9,846 nucleotides of DNA from RGIG5612 sp045546255. Lineage in GTDB: Bacteria > Bacillota > Clostridia > Lachnospirales > Lachnospiraceae. Positions within the stretch are counted from its first letter, which is position 1. Each line of letters begins with the position of its first letter. The stretch covers positions 1 through 9,846 of the forward strand of contig JAZQCK010000019.1 of assembly GCA_045546255.1 (NCBI GenBank), given 5' to 3'. Positions 5,980-9,846 of this stretch are shown here, piece by piece. The notes beneath the pieces were generated by a model, which saw nothing but the letters and a program-made list of their open reading frames with translations, did no database searches and was not told the DNA's origin. A program made the position numbers and the translations under genes.

Positions 5980-6462
5980 ATGAAGAATCTAATTGTATTT
6001 TATTCGTTCGAAGGAAGCACCGCTTTTGTTGCAGAGGAGCTTCAAAAGCTCTTACAGGCAAAAGGCGAGGAAGCGGACATTTATGAGATCAAGGTAAAAA
6101 AGAATCCTCCCAAAAGCGGTTTCGGAAAGTTTGCGGCAGGCGGTTTTAACGCGCTGACGCAGAGAGACCCGGGGATCGATCCGGTGACGGTGGATGTGAA
6201 TTCCTATGATCGTCTTTATATCGGAACTCCAATCTGGGCGAGCAATCCTCCGGGAGCGATCAAGGCGTTTATCAAGCAGGCAAAGCCGATTGGAAAAGAC
6301 TGCATCCTGATCGCATGCTCCGGCGGCGGAAACTCTGGAAAGACATTTGAAAAGATTGGAAAATATCTGGCAGGAAACCAGGTGCTTAAAACACTGGATC
6401 TTGCGTCTGCAAAACATCATCCGGAAGAGACGAAGACAAAACTCGAGGAGTTGGTGCAGTAA
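5980..6462 (+). CDS. Flavodoxin family protein
   Basis: The protein has 160 residues, normal for flavodoxins. It is a cytoplasmic FMN-binding electron carrier or a small FMN oxidoreductase. The N-terminal strand and phosphate loop VFYSFEGSTAFVAEEL (6-21) replaces the typical S/T-x-T-G-N-T with S-F-E-G-S-T. IGTPIWASNPPGAIKAFI (81-98) is the usual second FMN-contact region, followed by CSGGGNSGK (113-121). I chose ATG 5980 because GAGAGG lies 9 nt upstream; the longer frame from 5908 would start before the promoter. It is the first gene of a plus-strand run, 48 nt before the aminotransferase. Confidence 0.85.
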   Translation: MKNLIVFYSFEGSTAFVAEELQKLLQAKGEEADIYEIKVKKNPPKSGFGKFAAGGFNALTQRDPGIDPVTVDVNSYDRLYIGTPIWASNPPGAIKAFIKQAKPIGKDCILIACSGGGNSGKTFEKIGKYLAGNQVLKTLDLASAKHHPEETKTKLEELVQ

Positions 6463-6468
6463 AAAAGT

Positions 6469-6489
6469 CTGGGGCAGCGACTGCCACAG
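6469..6489 (+). other. Intergenic mRNA hairpin between flavodoxin and aminotransferase genes
   Basis: CTGGGGCAG (6469-6477) and CTGCCACAG (6481-6489) form a 9-position stem with one mismatch and a 3-nt loop. No T-run follows, so it is unlikely to terminate. It may mark a processing or stability element within the operon. Confidence 0.3.
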
Positions 6490-6510
6490 TCAGAAGAAAG
6501 AGGCCAAAGA

Positions 6511-7710
6511 ATGTCATTGGAATTATCAAAAAAAGCATTGAATATCAAGCCTTCTTCCACCATGGAAATTACTGAAAAAGCAAAGGCGATGAAACGGGAC
6601 GGAAAAGACATCATCAGTTTTTCCGCCGGCGAGCCGGATTTTCGCACACCTGAAAACATCTGCATGGCAGCAAAAGATGCGATCGATCAGGGACAGACCA
6701 AGTACACCCAGGCATCCGGACTTCAGGAATTGAAGGAGGCTATCTCTAAAAAATTCAAAGAAGTCAATCATATCGACTATGCGCCTGATCAGATTGTGAT
6801 CAGCAACGGCGGAAAGCATTCCCTTTCGAATGTGTTTACAGCGCTGTTTAATGAGGGTGATGAAGTCATCATTCCGGCGCCATACTGGGTCACGTATACA
6901 GAGAGCGCAAAGCTGCAGGGCGCGGTTCCTGTGATCGTCTATACGGACAAAGAGCACGCTTATAAATTGACCAGAGAGGCGTTGGAGAAGGCCTGCACAG
7001 AAAAGACCAAAGCGCTGGTTTTAAATACGCCGAACAATCCGACGGGTGCGGTTTATTCCAAAGAAGAGCTGGAGGCAATCGCAGATTTTGCAGTGGCGCA
7101 TGATATTTATGTCATTGCGGATGAAGTTTATGAATATCTGTGCTATGAAGGGCATGAACACATCAGCATCGCTTCGTTGAACGAGGAAATCTATAAACGG
7201 ACGATCACGGTGAGCGGGCTTTCTAAGGGCTATGCGATGACCGGCTGGCGGATCGGCTATACCGGGGCGCCAAAAGAAATCACAAAAGTGATGAGTTCCA
7301 TTCAGTCGCAGCAGACGTCCAATCCAAATACGATCGCACAGATGGCAGCAATTGAAGCTCTGACTGGAGATCAGTCGGCTGTTGGAAAGATGCGCGATGC
7401 CTATAATGAGCGAAGAAAATATGTGGTTCGGAGAGTCGGTGAGATCAATGGCCTTTCCTGCACGGAGCCGATGGGGGCATTCTATGTCTTTACGGATATC
7501 TCGGAGTATATCGGAAAAACATATAAAGGGAACCGCATTCAGTCGGCAGCAGATTTTGCAAAATATCTGTTGGAAGACTATTTTGTAGCGGTGATCTCCT
7601 GCGAGGACTTTGGATTCTCTGATCACTTCCGCATATCTTATTCGATTGATATGGAGTCGATCGAAGAGGGAATGAAGCGGATTGAAGCATATTGTGAGGA
7701 GTTCGTATGA
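6511..7710 (+). CDS. Class I pyridoxal-phosphate aminotransferase (AspC/AspB-like)
   Basis: The protein has 399 residues, full length for fold-type I aspartate-family aminotransferases. It moves an amino group between an amino acid (probably aspartate, aromatic or a similar residue) and 2-oxoglutarate in the cytoplasm. Visible landmarks are FSAGEPDFRTP (37-47), NTPNNPTGA (172-180) with the cofactor Asn176, IADEVYEYL (202-210) with Asp204 and Tyr207, SGLSKGYAMTGWRIGY (235-250) with PLP lysine K239 and Arg247, GAFYVF (322-327), and FRISYS (373-378) with the substrate-carboxylate Arg374. AAGAGG lies 7 nt upstream of ATG. The last codons overlap the next gene. The exact substrate cannot be read from sequence. 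Confidence 0.93.
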   Translation: MSLELSKKALNIKPSSTMEITEKAKAMKRDGKDIISFSAGEPDFRTPENICMAAKDAIDQGQTKYTQASGLQELKEAISKKFKEVNHIDYAPDQIVISNGGKHSLSNVFTALFNEGDEVIIPAPYWVTYTESAKLQGAVPVIVYTDKEHAYKLTREALEKACTEKTKALVLNTPNNPTGAVYSKEELEAIADFAVAHDIYVIADEVYEYLCYEGHEHISIASLNEEIYKRTITVSGLSKGYAMTGWRIGYTGAPKEITKVMSSIQSQQTSNPNTIAQMAAIEALTGDQSAVGKMRDAYNERRKYVVRRVGEINGLSCTEPMGAFYVFTDISEYIGKTYKGNRIQSAADFAKYLLEDYFVAVISCEDFGFSDHFRISYSIDMESIEEGMKRIEAYCEEFV

Positions 7711-8318
7711 AAGTTATATGGTTGGGACATGCCTGCTTTCTGATCGAATCAAATGGCAGCAGTGTCGTGATCGATCCGTATGATCACAAGATGATGCCGG
7801 GACTTCCGGAATTTCATGCAGAGGCGGACTGTGTGCTTGTTACGCATGAACATCATGACCACAACTTCCGTGAGGCGGTTACGCTGAGTGGAAAGGAATG
7901 CACCTTGCAGATTGAAAAGATCGAGGCATTTCATGATGATGAGGAGGGCAGAAAACTCGGAAGCAACACAATCTATATCATCGATGACGGAGAATTCCGC
8001 GTCGCGCATTTTGGAGACCTTGGTCATAAGCTGAACGAAGAGCAGCTTCAAAAACTGGGAACGCTGGACGGAGCGATCGTAAATGTCGGGGGCTTCCTTG
8101 CAAGCGAAGCAGAGTTTGCAACGGAACTGATGAAGGATGTGAAACCAAGCTGGATCTTTCCCTGCCACTTCCGTTCGGATACTTACGGCGTGGCCTCGGC
8201 GGGAACCAGGGAAGAGTTCTTGATTCTTCAAAAAAATGGATGGCCGGTTGACGGGAACAGTTTTGACATGAAGAAATCCGAAGATACACACACCATTGTA
8301 TTTACAAGTTTCGAGTAG
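7707..8318 (+). CDS. Metallo-beta-lactamase-fold metal-dependent hydrolase (UlaG/YtkL-like)
   Basis: The protein has 203 residues. The zinc signature THEHHDHN gives H47, H49, D51 and H52. Further likely ligands are D104 in HFGDLGH (101-107) and H154 in FPCHFRSD (151-158). The opening KVIWLGHACFLIE (2-14) and VIDPY (21-25) are typical of the small Lactamase_B_3 hydrolase group. The natural substrate is unknown. Its ATG overlaps the aminotransferase stop as ATGA, with GAGGAG 5 nt upstream, so the two genes are translationally coupled. Confidence 0.9.
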   Translation: MKVIWLGHACFLIESNGSSVVIDPYDHKMMPGLPEFHAEADCVLVTHEHHDHNFREAVTLSGKECTLQIEKIEAFHDDEEGRKLGSNTIYIIDDGEFRVAHFGDLGHKLNEEQLQKLGTLDGAIVNVGGFLASEAEFATELMKDVKPSWIFPCHFRSDTYGVASAGTREEFLILQKNGWPVDGNSFDMKKSEDTHTIVFTSFE

Positions 8319-8373
8319 GCTTGATTTATTCGGAGCTTCTATTCATTAGGAACCAGACAGGAGATTTTTTAGG

Positions 8374-8760
8374 ATGTTAGAAACAGGAATCAAGGGACAA
8401 GTAGAGTTTACAGCAGAAGAGAGCGGCAGCGCAAAGGCGATGGGAAGCGGAGCATTGGATGTGCTTGCAACGCCGAAGATGATCGCCATGCTGGAGAAGG
8501 CTGCATGGGAAAGCGTTCAGCCTTATTTAGAAGAAGGCTGTGGCACGGTCGGAACCTTAATGAATGTTTCGCATGATGCGGCCACTCCTTTAGGAATGAA
8601 AGTGACATGCACTTCTGAGCTAGTCGAAATTGACGGCAAAAAGCTTGTGTTTCAAGTCGAAGCCTTTGATGAGAAAGGGCATATCGGCGGTGGCATGCAT
8701 GAGCGCTTCATTGTGAATAATGAGCGGTTTCAGTCGAAGACGAATAGTAAAAGGGAATAG
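8374..8760 (+). CDS. Hotdog-fold thioesterase, FlK-like
   Basis: The protein has 128 residues, right for a single hotdog domain. It matches the fluoroacetyl-CoA thioesterase (FlK)-like family as I recall it: GSGALDVLATPKMIAMLEKAAW (24-45), GCGTVGTLMNVSHDAATPLG (55-74), VEAFDEKGHIGGGMHERFIV (95-114). In FlK, catalysis uses Thr42, Glu50 and His76; T33, E41 and H67 here sit in the equivalent local motifs. Most relatives are not fluoroacetate enzymes, so the likely role is hydrolysis of an unidentified small acyl-CoA. AGGAG (8359-8363) lies 10 nt upstream. It is 55 nt after the hydrolase gene with no terminator between, so it is probably the last gene of the flavodoxin operon. Confidence 0.85.
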   Translation: MLETGIKGQVEFTAEESGSAKAMGSGALDVLATPKMIAMLEKAAWESVQPYLEEGCGTVGTLMNVSHDAATPLGMKVTCTSELVEIDGKKLVFQVEAFDEKGHIGGGMHERFIVNNERFQSKTNSKRE

Positions 8761-8796
8761 AAAACGGAACAGATATCTGGCTATGAATTGATTTAA

Positions 8797-8822
8797 AACA
8801 GCCCGGCAGATGCCGGGCTGTT
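8797..8822. terminator. Convergent-gene hairpin terminator
   Basis: A perfect 12-bp stem joins AACAGCCCGGCA (8797-8808) and TGCCGGGCTGTT (8811-8822). The T-run is short: on the minus strand the stem is followed by TT and then AAAT, and on the plus strand by almost none. Its place between the convergent thioesterase and dtd stops, and its GC-rich stem, favour a shared terminator that works best for dtd. Confidence 0.7.
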
Positions 8823-8841
8823 AGGATGTTAGATTATAGAT

Positions 8842-9288
8842 TTATAAGGCGTCGGAGTCCAGTATAATGGTGAATGGTCCGTCGTTTAAAAGTTCGACAT
8901 CCATTTCTGCTCCAAAGATGCCTGTGCCCACTTCAAATCCTTTGGCACGGCATTCCTCCACGATATAGTCATAAAGTGCTTCTGCGTGTTCCGGACTGCC
9001 TGCGTTGATAAAGCTTGGGCGGTTTCCTTTTTTGCAGTCCGCATAGAGCGTAAACTGTGAAACGAGAAGGAGCGAGCCGCCAACGCTTTCTAAGGACAGG
9101 TTCGTCTTTCCTTCTGCATCTTCAAAGATGCGCAGGCCTGTCATTTTCTTTACCAGCTTATCGGCGATTTCTTTTGTATCTTCCTGGCAGACGCCAATCA
9201 GAACGAGAAATCCCTTTTCAATTTTTCCTGTAACTTCCCCGTCCACAGTGACGGTTGCATGTTTTACTCTTTGAATGACAAATCTCAT
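8842..9288 (-). CDS. dtd: D-aminoacyl-tRNA deacylase
   Basis: The protein has 148 residues, the standard length of bacterial Dtd. It hydrolyses D-amino acids (and glycine) mischarged on tRNA, protecting translation. The opening MRFVIQRVKHATVTVDGEV is characteristic. The active-site motif SQFTLYAD is at 77-84 (Thr80), and the Gly-cisPro motif is NDGPFT (135-140). KKGNRPSF (86-93) is also conserved. A weak GAGAGAG site precedes the start. It lies 21 nt after ddh on the same strand and is probably co-transcribed, linking D-amino-acid clearance with a D-centre-specific dehydrogenase. Confidence 0.97.
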   Translation of the reverse strand: MRFVIQRVKHATVTVDGEVTGKIEKGFLVLIGVCQEDTKEIADKLVKKMTGLRIFEDAEGKTNLSLESVGGSLLLVSQFTLYADCKKGNRPSFINAGSPEHAEALYDYIVEECRAKGFEVGTGIFGAEMDVELLNDGPFTIILDSDAL

Positions 9289-9309
9289 GTGTCTCTCTCT
9301 AATGTCTAT

Positions 9310-9846
9310 TTACAGCATGTGTGCGCGAATGTAGTCTTCGTCCATCGGAACGAGATACTTCGGAGCAACATCAAATACGGTCATGCAGCCGGTTTTGCCT
9401 TCTGCTTTCATGCGATAGATCGCGCGGGCAAATGCCATCAGGACGCTGGTTGTGAATTCCGGGTTGGAGTCCAGCTTCAGGCTGTATTCGATGACATGTT
9501 TATTCTCATTATTGATACCGGTGGAGCCGGTACGGAAGACAAAACCGCCGTGCGGGATGCCGCTGTGGTCGCGGTCTAATTCTTCCTGGGAGATGAAATG
9601 TACGGTTGTATCATACTCATCAAAGTAGTTCGGCATCGTGACGATATCATGCTCAACCTGAGCGGCATCTGCGCCTTCTTTTAAGACGACAAAGCACTCT
9701 CTCGTATGTTTCTGGCGTGTGCTCAGTTCCGGATTCTCGCCTGCACGAACGGACTCTAATGCAGAGTCAACCGGAATCGTGTACTGTTTTGCATCAGCAA
9801 CGCCTTCTACGCGGCGGATCGCATCGGAATGACCCTGGCTTACGCC
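9310..9846 (-). CDS. ddh: meso-Diaminopimelate D-dehydrogenase, 5' end outside window
   Basis: The frame is open to the window edge, giving the C-terminal 178 residues of a protein of about 325. It begins GVSQGHSDAIRRVEGV, continues through RQKHTRECFVVL, MPNYFDEYDTTVHFI, HGGFVFRTG and HVIEYSLKLDSNPEFT, and ends YIRAHML. These match the Ddh family, which makes meso-diaminopimelate from tetrahydrodipicolinate, ammonia and NADPH in one step for lysine and peptidoglycan synthesis. The N-terminal Rossmann domain is upstream of the window. An internal Met at 9636 is not the start, since family sequence continues before it. Confidence 0.95.
   Translation of the reverse strand, partial: GVSQGHSDAIRRVEGVADAKQYTIPVDSALESVRAGENPELSTRQKHTRECFVVLKEGADAAQVEHDIVTMPNYFDEYDTTVHFISQEELDRDHSGIPHGGFVFRTGSTGINNENKHVIEYSLKLDSNPEFTTSVLMAFARAIYRMKAEGKTGCMTVFDVAPKYLVPMDEDYIRAHML

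Noticed and set aside
8769..8780. 12-mer ACAGATATCTGG shared with 199-210
   Set aside because: A few shared 12-mers are expected by chance in a window of about 10 kb. The surrounding hairpin is not shared, so it is not a second repeat copy.

Overview
The window looks like a chromosomal segment of an anaerobic, Gram-positive Clostridia member (Bacillota), possibly Lachnospiraceae or Eubacteriaceae. Reasons: strong AGGAG-type ribosome binding sites, moderate GC, tRNA genes without an encoded CCA end, meso-diaminopimelate dehydrogenase, and families common in that group (DUF6765, DUF3870, cytidylate-kinase-like proteins, UroD-type methyltransferases). The assignment rests on family recall, not on a search.

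Positions 1-375 hold the end of a tRNA cluster: the 3' part of an initiator tRNA(fMet), a complete tRNA-Phe, an intrinsic terminator, a second long hairpin, and about 130 nt of non-coding DNA. Positions 376-1398 (+) carry a small membrane protein without a clear ribosome binding site and an unusual DUF6765 protein. The DUF6765 protein keeps its N-terminal domain with an HxxxDxxxH motif, but its C-terminal half is membrane segments. A bidirectional terminator at 1416-1447 closes this block.

Positions 1463-5792 lie on the minus strand. In transcription order they are a DUF3870 protein, a leader with an intrinsic terminator, a free-standing cytidylate-kinase-like protein, a sodium:solute symporter fused to a second and degenerate cytidylate-kinase-like domain, and a UroD/MtaA-type protein. 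The last three are probably one operon. A plausible reading is uptake of a small (possibly methylated) solute and its processing by the UroD-family enzyme, with the kinase-like proteins sensing or modifying something. The substrate and the role of the kinase domains are unknown. This block is the most novel part of the window.

A divergent promoter region near 5890-5950 separates DUF3870 from a plus-strand run (5980-8760): flavodoxin, class I aminotransferase, metallo-beta-lactamase-fold hydrolase (start overlaps the aminotransferase stop) and an FlK-like hotdog thioesterase. The run ends at a hairpin shared with the convergent minus-strand pair dtd (D-aminoacyl-tRNA deacylase) and ddh (diaminopimelate dehydrogenase, cut by the window edge).
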